A stretch of DNA of 8,145 bases from a candidate division WWE3 bacterium RIFOXYC2_FULL_42_13 (GCA_001773255.1 MEWF01000014.1:989-9133); one strand, 5' to 3'; counted from the stretch's first letter, positions 1-4,913 are shown. Numbers and translations: made by a program. Notes: a model not told the origin generated them from the letters alone.

Positions 1-328
1 GTCCTCTGTCTCTGATCTCTCTGGCAATGGGACCGAAGATACGGGTGCCTATCAAATTCCTGTCCTTATCAACAACCACGGCCGCGTTGTCGTCGAATCT
101 TATGTAGCTGCCGTCTTTTCTTCTAACCTCTTTTTTGGTTCTCACAACAATAGCTTTTACAACTGTGTGGTCTTTAACTGTACCTGCAGAGTCGGCACCT
201 TTCACTACTGCGGTAACTAAGTCGCCTATTCTTGCGACGGTTTTTCTTGAACCGGGGATACCGATTATCTTTAGCCTTTTGGCTCCGGAGTTATCCGCTA
301 AATTAACTGTAGTACCGATCTGTAGCAT
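1..328 (-). CDS. rplN: Ribosomal protein L14 (uL14), C-terminus cut off by the window edge
   Basis: L14 binds 23S rRNA on the 50S face that contacts the 30S subunit (bridges to h14 of 16S rRNA) and lies next to L3 and L19. About 109 residues are visible, starting MLQIGTTVNLADNSGAKR and including the family stretches GSYIRFDDNAAVVV and GTRIFGPIAREIRD. Family length is about 122, so only some 13 residues are missing beyond position 1. The ATG lies one base after the rpsQ stop. An excellent Shine-Dalgarno (AAGGAG, seven bases upstream) is encoded by the last Lys-Glu codons of rpsQ, so translation is probably coupled. In the classical layout this gene opens the spc operon. Here no promoter or terminator separates it from the S10 operon, so the two look fused. 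Identification is certain; the end is simply not in the window. Confidence 0.97.
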   Translation of the reverse strand, partial: MLQIGTTVNLADNSGAKRLKIIGIPGSRKTVARIGDLVTAVVKGADSAGTVKDHTVVKAIVVRTKKEVRRKDGSYIRFDDNAAVVVDKDRNLIGTRIFGPIAREIRDRG

Positions 329-329
329 C

Positions 330-608
330 TTATTTCTCCTTCGCGCCCTTTCCCTCCGCCTTCTTAACCACTTCCACTACTTTCCAGGTAACTTCTTTGC
401 TAAAAGGCGCACACTCCTCAACTATTACTTCGGAACCTACTGCAACTCCTATATCATCTCTTGCCTTCAATCTCTTATTTGTCTTTACAGGCTTACTATA
501 CAAAGGGTGTCTGGTAGAAATATCTATCTTCACCACAACAGTTTTCTGCATTTTATTAGAGACCACTTTTCCTTTTATTTTTCTTGCACTAGTAGTTTTT
601 TCTGTCAT
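330..608 (-). CDS. rpsQ: Ribosomal protein S17 (uS17)
   Basis: S17 is a primary 16S rRNA-binding protein of the 30S body with an OB fold. The 92-residue product has the family core: KGKVVSNKMQKTVVVKID (about residues 12-29), then RHPLYSKPVKTNKRLKARDD and a closing WKVVEVVKK. After the fold there is a charged tail (AEGKGAKEK), slightly longer than in the roughly 84-residue E. coli protein. The start lies one base after the rpmC stop (TGATATG). The nearest purine-rich stretch is GGGGA, with AGAAGG further upstream, so the Shine-Dalgarno is mediocre and coupling to rpmC probably matters. This is the last gene of the classical S10 operon. Nothing in the protein looks degraded. Confidence 0.97.
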   Translation of the reverse strand: MTEKTTSARKIKGKVVSNKMQKTVVVKIDISTRHPLYSKPVKTNKRLKARDDIGVAVGSEVIVEECAPFSKEVTWKVVEVVKKAEGKGAKEK

Positions 609-609
609 A

Positions 610-822
610 TCATTCCCCGACCTTCTCGGAGCTCAAAATTTTCTTCTCGTTTATAACAGTAAGGATCTTTGCTACATCTCTTCTGAGCAACCCAGCCTTT
701 TTAACATTTTTCTCCTTACCCTGTAAAGTGTTTAAAGATACTTCCCTGATTTCCTTTTCCAGGTTTTTCTTTGTATCCGACAATTCCTGTTCACTTTTTT
801 GTCTTAATTCTTTTGCGTTCAT
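610..822 (-). CDS. rpmC: Ribosomal protein L29 (uL29)
   Basis: L29 is a small helical-hairpin protein that sits beside L23 at the tunnel exit, where signal recognition particle and trigger factor dock. The 70-residue product shows the family pattern: an N-terminal KELRQKSEQEL helix, a charged middle, and the second-helix signature VKKAGLLRRDVAKILTVINEKK (about residues 40-61, equivalent to the usual N..xxRRDIARxxT). Length is normal (63-70 in most bacteria). The start is four bases after the rplP stop. AAGGA, encoded by the last Lys-Glu codons of rplP, serves as Shine-Dalgarno eight bases upstream. The stop is TGA, immediately followed by rpsQ. This is good evidence that TGA terminates translation in this organism. 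Confidence 0.96.
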   Translation of the reverse strand: MNAKELRQKSEQELSDTKKNLEKEIREVSLNTLQGKEKNVKKAGLLRRDVAKILTVINEKKILSSEKVGE

Positions 823-826
823 ATAT

Positions 827-1234
827 TTATTCCTTAGACACGAACCTCATTTTAATAGGAAACTTGGCCGAGGCTTTCTTAAAGGCGTGCTTGGCCAGTT
901 CTCTTGTAACACCACCTATTTCAAATACTACTTTGCCCGGTTTAATGACCGCGGCGTAGTGGTCAGTGTTGGCTTTTCCGGACCCCATTCTTGTTTCTGC
1001 AGGCTTGGCAACAACCGGTTTATCCGGGAAAACCCTGATCCATAACTTTCCCCCTCTTTTGGTTTCGTGCATTACGGCCTTTCTTGCGGCTTCTATCTGT
1101 CTTGAGGTTAAGAGCCCTCTGTCGGCAGCCTTCAAAGCGTAATCGCCGTAAACGATCTTCGATCCTCTTACGGCAATACCTTTATTGTTGCCTCTTTGCT
1201 GTTTCCTAAATTTTACTTTCTTCGGCATCAACAT
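827..1234 (-). CDS. rplP: Ribosomal protein L16 (uL16)
   Basis: L16 sits near the A site and central protuberance of the 50S subunit and helps position the aminoacyl-tRNA acceptor arm. The product has 135 residues (E. coli 136). It has the family start MLMPKKVKFRKQQRG, then TSRQIEAARKAV (43-54), KRGGKLWIRVFPDKP (59-73) and KPAETRMGSGK (77-87). Arg82 corresponds to E. coli Arg81, which an oxygenase hydroxylates in some bacteria. I chose the ATG at 1234 rather than the one at 1228 because L16 proteins usually begin ML-x-PK. The best ribosome-binding match (AAGGTGA, inside the end of rpsC) lies about 15 bases upstream, which is long. Translation may therefore rely on coupling to rpsC, whose stop is two bases away. 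The usual GKG after RMGS reads GKA, and the usual EYWVAV reads DHYAAV. Confidence 0.97.
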   Translation of the reverse strand: MLMPKKVKFRKQQRGNNKGIAVRGSKIVYGDYALKAADRGLLTSRQIEAARKAVMHETKRGGKLWIRVFPDKPVVAKPAETRMGSGKANTDHYAAVIKPGKVVFEIGGVTRELAKHAFKKASAKFPIKMRFVSKE

Positions 1235-1236
1235 AG

Positions 1237-1869
1237 TTAAATCGTCTTTTCACCTTTATAAATCCATACTTTTATGCCAATCGTTCCGTAAAGTAAGTGA
1301 CAATCAATTTGGGCATAATCAATGTCTGCCCTAAGTGTCTGAAGCGGGATAGAGCCCAAAGTGTACTGTTCCGACCTGGATATTGTATTACTTCCGCTCA
1401 AAACGCCCGATAATCTTATTTTTATTCCCTTTGCGCCTTTGTCCATTGCCCCACTCAAAGCGAATTTAACAACTCTTCTGTAGGGCATTCTTCTTTTAAT
1501 CTGTCTGGCTATGTAGTCCCCGACAAGCTGGGCTTCAATCTCCGGAGACTTAATCTCCTCCGCCGTGATCTTAACTTTAGCTTTCGTTAGCTTCTTAATC
1601 TCTTTTTCTATTTCTTCGACGCCCGTGCCACCTCTTCCTATAACTACCCCGGGTTTGGACACCCTCACAGTAATACTAATGTCGTTCTCGGTCCTTTCGA
1701 TATCTATTTCTTTCAGACCGGCCATATCAAGTTTCTTTTTGAGGTACTTTCTTATCTTTATATCCTCGTGGGCAACATCAGCATAAGAAGATGCCGGGGC
1801 GTACCACCTTGACTGCCAGTCTCTTGATATTCCTAATCTGTACCCTATTGGGTTTATTTTTTGTCCCAT
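1237..1869 (-). CDS. rpsC: Ribosomal protein S3 (uS3)
   Basis: S3 lies on the 30S head at the mRNA entry tunnel. The 210-residue product (E. coli 233, B. subtilis 218) begins MGQKINPIGYRLGI. It then has a type II KH domain with the loop VVIGRGGTGVEEIEKEI (about 75-91) and a C-terminal S3 domain ending GIKVWIYKGE. Arg131, Arg132 and Lys135 (RRVVK) fall at the same positions as the E. coli residues implicated in unwinding mRNA structure at entry. The segment GVLSGSNTISRSE (155-167) replaces the usual GRL-x-GAEIARxE. The C-terminal tail is short. The start is four bases after the rplV stop, with AAGAAGG as Shine-Dalgarno inside the last rplV codons. The frame is intact and the length normal, so this is a divergent but functional S3. 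Confidence 0.97.
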   Translation of the reverse strand: MGQKINPIGYRLGISRDWQSRWYAPASSYADVAHEDIKIRKYLKKKLDMAGLKEIDIERTENDISITVRVSKPGVVIGRGGTGVEEIEKEIKKLTKAKVKITAEEIKSPEIEAQLVGDYIARQIKRRMPYRRVVKFALSGAMDKGAKGIKIRLSGVLSGSNTISRSEQYTLGSIPLQTLRADIDYAQIDCHLLYGTIGIKVWIYKGEKTI

Positions 1870-1873
1870 ATTT

Positions 1874-2227
1874 TTAAACCTTCTTGCCCGCCTGACTTAA
1901 ACCAACATAAATATGGCTTGTTCTTTTTAAAATAGGGCTGAATCTCCCTTTTGCCACGAACTGACCGCTTTTAGAAACAGGCCCTCCGCTCACCCAAAGC
2001 TCGGAAAGTATCAGATCCTTTTTATCGAATTTGTTGTTATTAACCGCGTTTGCCTCGGCCGATTTTAACACTTTTAACACCAAAGCGGCAGCTTTTGTTC
2101 TGTCGAAAGACAGTATCAACTTCGCTTCACCCACGGACTTGCCCCTCACAAGATCCATAACGGGAGCTACCTTCTTAGGCGAGATTCTTGCTTTCATGTG
2201 TTTTGCGTATACTTCCGACTTGTTCAT
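1874..2227 (-). CDS. rplV: Ribosomal protein L22 (uL22)
   Basis: L22 has a globular part on the 50S surface and a long beta-hairpin that, with L4, forms the narrowest part of the nascent-peptide tunnel. The 117-residue product shows the core ARISPKKVAPVMDLVRGKSV (13-32), LKSAEANAVNNN (54-65), and the hairpin from about 76 to 106 ending KGRFSPILKRTSHIYV. The hairpin tip reads GPVSKSGQFVAKGR, against GPSMKRIMPRAKGR in E. coli: equal length, but with two of the arginines lost. The gene starts four bases after the rpsS stop. The Shine-Dalgarno is weak (AAGAAGA, about 10 bases upstream, within a small palindrome), so coupling to rpsS is likely. The junction TAAAAATATG is identical to that between rplV and rpsC. 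Confidence 0.97.
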   Translation of the reverse strand: MNKSEVYAKHMKARISPKKVAPVMDLVRGKSVGEAKLILSFDRTKAAALVLKVLKSAEANAVNNNKFDKKDLILSELWVSGGPVSKSGQFVAKGRFSPILKRTSHIYVGLSQAGKKV

Positions 2228-2231
2228 ATTT

Positions 2232-2501
2232 TTATGCTATCTTCTTAGAAGAATGTGCCCTGAACGTCCTGGTAGGTGCAAACTCTCCCAATTTATGGCC
2301 GACCATGGATTCTGTCACAAAAACTGAAATATGTTTTTTTCCGTTATGCACATCAAACGTCAGTCCTACCATTTCGGGAACGACGGTAGATCTTCTCGCC
2401 CACGTCTTTATAGGAATTCTGGCTCCTGAAGAAAGGGCTGTCTTTACCTTTTTCATTAATTTTTCGTCCGTATATATTCCTTTTTTTAGTGATCTTGACA
2501 T
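2232..2501 (-). CDS. rpsS: Ribosomal protein S19 (uS19)
   Basis: S19 binds 16S rRNA in the 30S head beside S13, near the A- and P-site tRNAs and the subunit bridge. The 89-residue product (E. coli 92) begins MSRSLKKGIYTDEKLMKKV. It carries the diagnostic IKTWARRSTVVPEMVG (31-46), VHNGKKH and the near-invariant block MVGHKLGEFAPTRTF (66-80). The start is supported by AAAGGAAC eight bases upstream. Unlike most genes here, it does not abut its upstream neighbour: 70 bases separate it from rplB, and they contain a stem-loop and an unused Shine-Dalgarno. Downstream, only four bases separate it from rplV. The protein itself is ordinary. Confidence 0.97.
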   Translation of the reverse strand: MSRSLKKGIYTDEKLMKKVKTALSSGARIPIKTWARRSTVVPEMVGLTFDVHNGKKHISVFVTESMVGHKLGEFAPTRTFRAHSSKKIA

Positions 2502-2520
2502 AATTTGTTCCTTTAGATAT

Positions 2521-2555
2521 TTAGGTTACACGCGGATCAACCCCGTTTAACCTAA
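2521..2555 (-). promoter_or_regulatory. Stem-loop in the rplB-rpsS intergenic gap
   Basis: The outer arms TTAGGTTA and TAACCTAA (2521-2528 and 2548-2555) are perfect reverse complements. Inside them, after single mismatches, ACG/CGT and then GG/CC continue the stem to a five-base loop, giving a 35-base imperfect hairpin. It occupies half of the only large gap between rplC and rplN. No T-run follows on the minus strand, so it is not a standard intrinsic terminator. A processing site, a stability element or a protein-binding site are possible readings, but none is demonstrated. Confidence 0.5.
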
Positions 2556-2567
2556 CTTTACTAAATA

Positions 2568-2574
2568 CTCCTTA
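2568..2574 (-). promoter_or_regulatory. Orphan Shine-Dalgarno overlapping the rplB stop
   Basis: TAAGGAG overlaps the rplB stop codon and is a better match to anti-Shine-Dalgarno than most sites used in the operon. No ATG, GTG or TTG lies at a usable distance downstream; the next gene, rpsS, starts 66 bases later and has its own AAAGGAAC. It may be the relic of a formerly tight rplB-rpsS junction later separated by the 2521-2555 stem-loop, or simply a chance match. Confidence 0.4.
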
Positions 2575-3405
2575 TCTTTTCTTTTTCTCCCTCTTTTTAA
2601 CTACGGTGTAATCAGTGTGAACTCGTTTCCTGCTTTTAACACCTCTTGTTTTCCATCCCCAGGGAGACAAAGGCGCGGGTCTTCCGATACCGGTGGTACC
2701 GTATTTACCTGCATGCGGATGGTCTTTCTTCGGGTTTGCCATTGCAACGCCACGAACGTGGGGTCTAAAACCAAGGTATCTTTTCTTCCCGGCTTTTCCT
2801 AACCGCACATTCCTGACGTCGGAATTGGATAACGTACCGACCGAAGCATAGCATTTTCCAAGTACTTTCTTTACCTCTCCGCTCGGAAGCCTCAGATTAA
2901 CATATGCGCCTTCTTTAGCCAAAACCTGTGCGGAATTCCCGGCTCCTCTTGCGAGCACACCGCCGCCTCCGATATTTAATTCTATGTTGTGGACGGAAGT
3001 TCCCAAGGGTATGTTTTCTAAAGGCAGAGCATTCCCGGGAGCTAGTTCAGCCTCCGGCCCACAGACAACCTCCATGCCGACAGCCAAACCTTCGGGAGCA
3101 AGGATATATCTCTTCTCACCGTCTATAAAGTTGACCAGGGCTATGTTTGAGCCTCTGTTAGGATCGTATTCGATAGATGCTACCTTAGCGGGTACAAACA
3201 GTTTATTTCTTTTAAAATCGATTATTCTGTATCTCTTTTTTGTGCCTCTTTCTCTGTATCTTGTGGCAATCCTGCCGCGGCTTCTTCCCGCGGGACCTTT
3301 TATTATTGAAGTTAGCGCTTTTACAGGTCTGTCCTTGCTCACCTCTCTTACGAGAGTTTTTCTGGTTCGCTGTCCTTGACTTGTAGGTTTATATCTTTTT
3401 AGCAT
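2572..3405 (-). CDS. rplB: Ribosomal protein L2 (uL2)
   Basis: L2 is one of the most conserved 50S proteins. It is needed for subunit association and for building the peptidyl-transferase centre. The 277-residue product has normal length. It has an N-terminal rRNA-binding region (GRSRGRIATRYRERGTKKRYR, about 40-60), an OB-like domain (AxVASIEYDPNRGSNIALV, GEKRYILAPEGL), then LPLENIPLGTSVHNIEL, GGGGVLARGAGNSAQVLAKE, LPSGEV, and the C-terminal GKAGKKRYLGFRPHVRGVAM region. Asp228 and His229 (DHPH) match the E. coli residues studied for peptidyl transfer. Directly after, HAGKYGTTGIGR replaces the near-universal HGGGEG-type sequence, and MANPKKDHPH is about two residues longer than MNPVDHPH. The start is four bases after rplW, with AAGGA supplied by the last rplW codons. 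Confidence 0.97.
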   Translation of the reverse strand: MLKRYKPTSQGQRTRKTLVREVSKDRPVKALTSIIKGPAGRSRGRIATRYRERGTKKRYRIIDFKRNKLFVPAKVASIEYDPNRGSNIALVNFIDGEKRYILAPEGLAVGMEVVCGPEAELAPGNALPLENIPLGTSVHNIELNIGGGGVLARGAGNSAQVLAKEGAYVNLRLPSGEVKKVLGKCYASVGTLSNSDVRNVRLGKAGKKRYLGFRPHVRGVAMANPKKDHPHAGKYGTTGIGRPAPLSPWGWKTRGVKSRKRVHTDYTVVKKREKKKR

Positions 3406-3409
3406 TTAG

Positions 3410-3700
3410 TTATTCCTTGGGCATTATATCAATTGTCTGACCTTCTTTTAACTTTACTGTGGCCTTCTTCCATTTAACTCTTCCTGAGTATCTTCTGGTA
3501 CCTGACACTCTTCTGGGTTTTCCGGGTACTACGATCGTTTTTACTGCGGTGACTTTGACCCCGTACATCTTCTCAATTTCCTTTGCTACAGATTCTTTAT
3601 TGGCATCCATCGCGACCTTAAAAGAGTAGAATCCGTTGGTGACCTGAGCGTACGTCTTTTCGGTAACTATTGGTTTATATATCAAGTTGTTCAGTCTCAT
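3410..3700 (-). CDS. rplW: Ribosomal protein L23 (uL23)
   Basis: L23 lies at the rim of the exit tunnel and is the main docking site for trigger factor and signal recognition particle. The 96-residue product (E. coli 100) starts with YKPIVTEKTYAQ, followed by YSFKVAMDANKESVAKEIEK, YGVKVTAVKTIVVPGKPRR and a closing RVKWKKATVKLKEGQTIDI. All are normal for the family. Its ATG overlaps the rplD stop (ATGA, four bases), the only real overlap in the window. GAGAGG inside the last rplD codons serves as Shine-Dalgarno eight bases upstream. Translation is therefore very likely coupled to rplD. The end of the gene carries the ribosome-binding site of rplB. Confidence 0.97.
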   Translation of the reverse strand: MRLNNLIYKPIVTEKTYAQVTNGFYSFKVAMDANKESVAKEIEKMYGVKVTAVKTIVVPGKPRRVSGTRRYSGRVKWKKATVKLKEGQTIDIMPKE

Positions 3701-4320
3701 TTTTTAAACCTCTCGTCTATATCAAGTACGGCGTCTTTTTCAAATAATACTGTCTTCGCTGATATAAGGTCGTACGGGTTCAGTGAACCCGAGAAAGCAG
3801 CCCGTATATTGCTCAGATTAGAGATGCTTTTCATTACTTTATCGTCTTTTTTATTCCAAACGTAAAGAACCCTGCCCTTGAGCCCCAGTGTCTTTACCAA
3901 GGCCGACATCGCGGATGTTGATATTTTTTCGATACCCAAGCCATTAACCACAAAAAGTGAATCTGCGGTTTCTTTTAGGGAAAGCGCCGATCTCATGGCC
4001 AGTTTTTTCATTTTTTTGGGCAATTTCAACGTCCAATCCTTGGGAAGTGGTCCGTGAGTAACACCTCCGTGAACCCACAAAGGACTTCTGGACGAGCCGG
4101 CTCTTGCCCTTCCGGTACCTTTTTGTCTCCAGGGTTTAGCTCCGCCTCCGGCTACCTCTCCCTTTGTCTTGGTCTTGGAAGTCCCGGTCCTCTGGTTAGT
4201 TGTATAAACCCTTATATATTGAGCCAGAACACTGTTGTTGGGTTCCGCCTTAAATACCTCGTCGTGGAGATTTATTTCTTCAATCTTATTTCCCTTGTTG
4301 TTCAAAACTTCTTTTTTCAT
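3697..4320 (-). CDS. rplD: Ribosomal protein L4 (uL4)
   Basis: L4 has a globular domain on the 50S surface and a long loop reaching the tunnel constriction opposite L22. The 207-residue product (E. coli 201) shows the loop signature RTGTSKTKTKGEVAGGGAKP followed by WRQKGTGRARAGSSRSP (about 44-80). The lysine in WRQKG, where a change gives macrolide resistance in E. coli, is conserved. A globular domain with AMRSALSLK and VLYVWNKKDDK follows. In E. coli, L4 also represses its own S10 operon by binding the mRNA leader. Whether it does so here is unknown, but the structured rpsJ-rplC gap would be the obvious place to look. The start is one base after the rplC stop. The ribosome-binding site is weak (GAG), so coupling to rplC is likely. 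The stop is TGA. Confidence 0.97.
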   Translation of the reverse strand: MKKEVLNNKGNKIEEINLHDEVFKAEPNNSVLAQYIRVYTTNQRTGTSKTKTKGEVAGGGAKPWRQKGTGRARAGSSRSPLWVHGGVTHGPLPKDWTLKLPKKMKKLAMRSALSLKETADSLFVVNGLGIEKISTSAMSALVKTLGLKGRVLYVWNKKDDKVMKSISNLSNIRAAFSGSLNPYDLISAKTVLFEKDAVLDIDERFKK

Positions 4321-4321
4321 A

Positions 4322-4750
4322 TTACTTTAGCTCGATCGTAATTTTGGAGTTTCTTGCTCCCGGCACAGGGCCTGATACCATAAGCTGCTTTTGATCGGGC
4401 ATTACTCTCACAATTTTTAAACCCTTGATCGTCACTCTGTCCCCGCCAAGTCTTCCGGCCATCTTTTTACCTTTTCTCACTCTTCCCGGCGTCTGGCTGC
4501 CGATGGAACCCGGGGCTCTGGGTTTTGTACTTTGTCCTCCGGTAGCAGGTCCTCCGGAAAAATGCCATCTTTTCATTCCGCCTGCAAAACCTTTTCCTTT
4601 AGAAATTCCGATGATCTGAACCGGTTTATTTTCCATCTCAGCTGTAATATCATCATCGATTTTGCCAATTACCGTTACAGGAATGACCTTTCCCGTGTCG
4701 AGAAATATTTGGCTCATGTTAAGTTTTATTCCTTTTATCTTTGCTGTCAT
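4322..4750 (-). CDS. rplC: Ribosomal protein L3 (uL3), unusually short form
   Basis: L3 starts 50S assembly, and its central extension reaches toward the peptidyl-transferase centre. The 142-residue product is clearly L3: GIKLNMSQIF (8-17), IPVTVIG, then GISKGKGFAGGMKRWHF (48-64), PRAPGSIGSQTPGRVRKGKKMAGRLGG (78-103) and a C-terminal LMVSGPVPGARNS. E. coli L3 has 209 residues. The missing part is a single block between IPVTVIG and GISKGKGF: about 19 residues here against about 83 in E. coli. The rRNA-contacting extension is intact. Gln86 aligns with the E. coli glutamine methylated by PrmB, although the loop is one residue shorter. The frame is open throughout, and an in-frame TAA at 4760-4762 rules out a longer N-terminus. 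No Shine-Dalgarno precedes the ATG; a terminator-like hairpin ends six bases upstream. Confidence 0.95.
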   Translation of the reverse strand: MTAKIKGIKLNMSQIFLDTGKVIPVTVIGKIDDDITAEMENKPVQIIGISKGKGFAGGMKRWHFSGGPATGGQSTKPRAPGSIGSQTPGRVRKGKKMAGRLGGDRVTIKGLKIVRVMPDQKQLMVSGPVPGARNSKITIELK

Positions 4751-4756
4751 GGCAAA

Positions 4757-4787
4757 AAATTAGCGCCCAAGGGGCGCCCACTAATTT
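4757..4787 (-). terminator. Terminator-like hairpin just before rplC (candidate attenuator)
   Basis: On the transcribed strand, AAATTAG and CTAATTT form a 7-bp lower stem. After a four-base bulge (TGGG), CGCCC pairs with GGGCG around a three-base CTT loop. Six T residues end the structure (4754-4759), so it has the form of an intrinsic terminator, although the T-run overlaps the foot of the stem. It ends six bases before the rplC ATG and lies where the rplC ribosome-binding site should be. It could reduce transcription into the S10 operon, mask translation of rplC, or both. The fold is read by eye; the function is inferred. Confidence 0.5.
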
Positions 4788-4802
4788 AACCCTTGTTATA
4801 AA

Positions 4803-4847
4803 CTACTTTTTCCGGACGAGCCGGATATTTTTGGACTTTTCCAGCAT
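4803..4847 (-). CDS. Possible 14-residue leader peptide upstream of rplC
   Basis: An ATG-to-TAG reading frame in the rpsJ-rplC gap encodes MLEKSKNIRLVRKK, rich in Lys and Arg. Its stop lies 15 bases before the terminator-like hairpin at 4757-4787, so a ribosome ending there would touch the base of that hairpin. The nearest Shine-Dalgarno-like sequence (TAAGG) is about 16 bases upstream of the ATG, which is too far to be convincing. An ORF this short can easily occur by chance. No known family is recognised. Confidence 0.2.
   Translation of the reverse strand: MLEKSKNIRLVRKK
4811..4825. other. Small GC-rich hairpin in the rpsJ-rplC gap
   Basis: TCCGG and CCGGA form a perfect 5-bp stem around a five-base loop. 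On the transcribed (minus) strand it is followed by A residues rather than T, so it is not a terminator for the operon. It lies inside the possible leader peptide frame and between the two larger hairpins of the gap. Confidence 0.4.
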
Positions 4848-4868
4848 TAAGCGACTTATATTACCTTA

Positions 4869-4903
4869 GATTACGGCAAAAATCCAGACTTTTACCGTAT
4901 ATC
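4869..4903 (-). promoter_or_regulatory. Stem-loop directly after rpsJ
   Basis: TACGGTAAAA and TTTTGCCGTA pair over 10 bp, with one G-T wobble, around an eight-base loop. Beyond a single bulged base, GAT/ATC adds three more pairs. The structure starts about ten bases after the rpsJ stop, and no T-run follows. Together with 4811-4825 and 4757-4787 it makes the rpsJ-rplC gap a densely structured leader-like region. A regulatory or processing role is inferred only. Confidence 0.5.
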
Positions 4904-4913
4904 GGTCAGCAAC

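Noticed and set aside
610..612. TGA recoded as an amino acid, as in some candidate phyla
   Set aside because: TGA ends rpmC and rplD exactly where the families end and where the next gene begins, so it is a normal stop here.
135..656. Plus-strand ORF of 173 codons, and others such as 2188-2550, 2984-3379 and 5572-6048
   Set aside because: All lie antisense to strongly conserved ribosomal protein or elongation factor genes, have no recognisable family features, and are explained by the codon pattern of the real genes.
1226..1228. Alternative rplP start two codons downstream
   Set aside because: L16 proteins usually begin ML-x-PK, which matches the ATG at 1234. The downstream ATG is even further from the Shine-Dalgarno.
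4610..4666. Frameshift or internal stop as the cause of the short L3
   Set aside because: The frame is continuous through both conserved flanks, and the missing residues are not found in another frame or in the upstream gap, which has an in-frame stop at 4760-4762.
4795..4800. TATAAC as a -10 box of a separate rplC promoter
   Set aside because: No acceptable -35 sequence lies 16-18 bases upstream and there is no extended -10, so it is likely a chance match in AT-rich DNA.
4811..4830. Plus-strand intrinsic terminator (hairpin followed by a T-rich run)
   Set aside because: No plus-strand gene exists upstream of it. On the transcribed minus strand it is followed by A residues. It is listed only as a hairpin.
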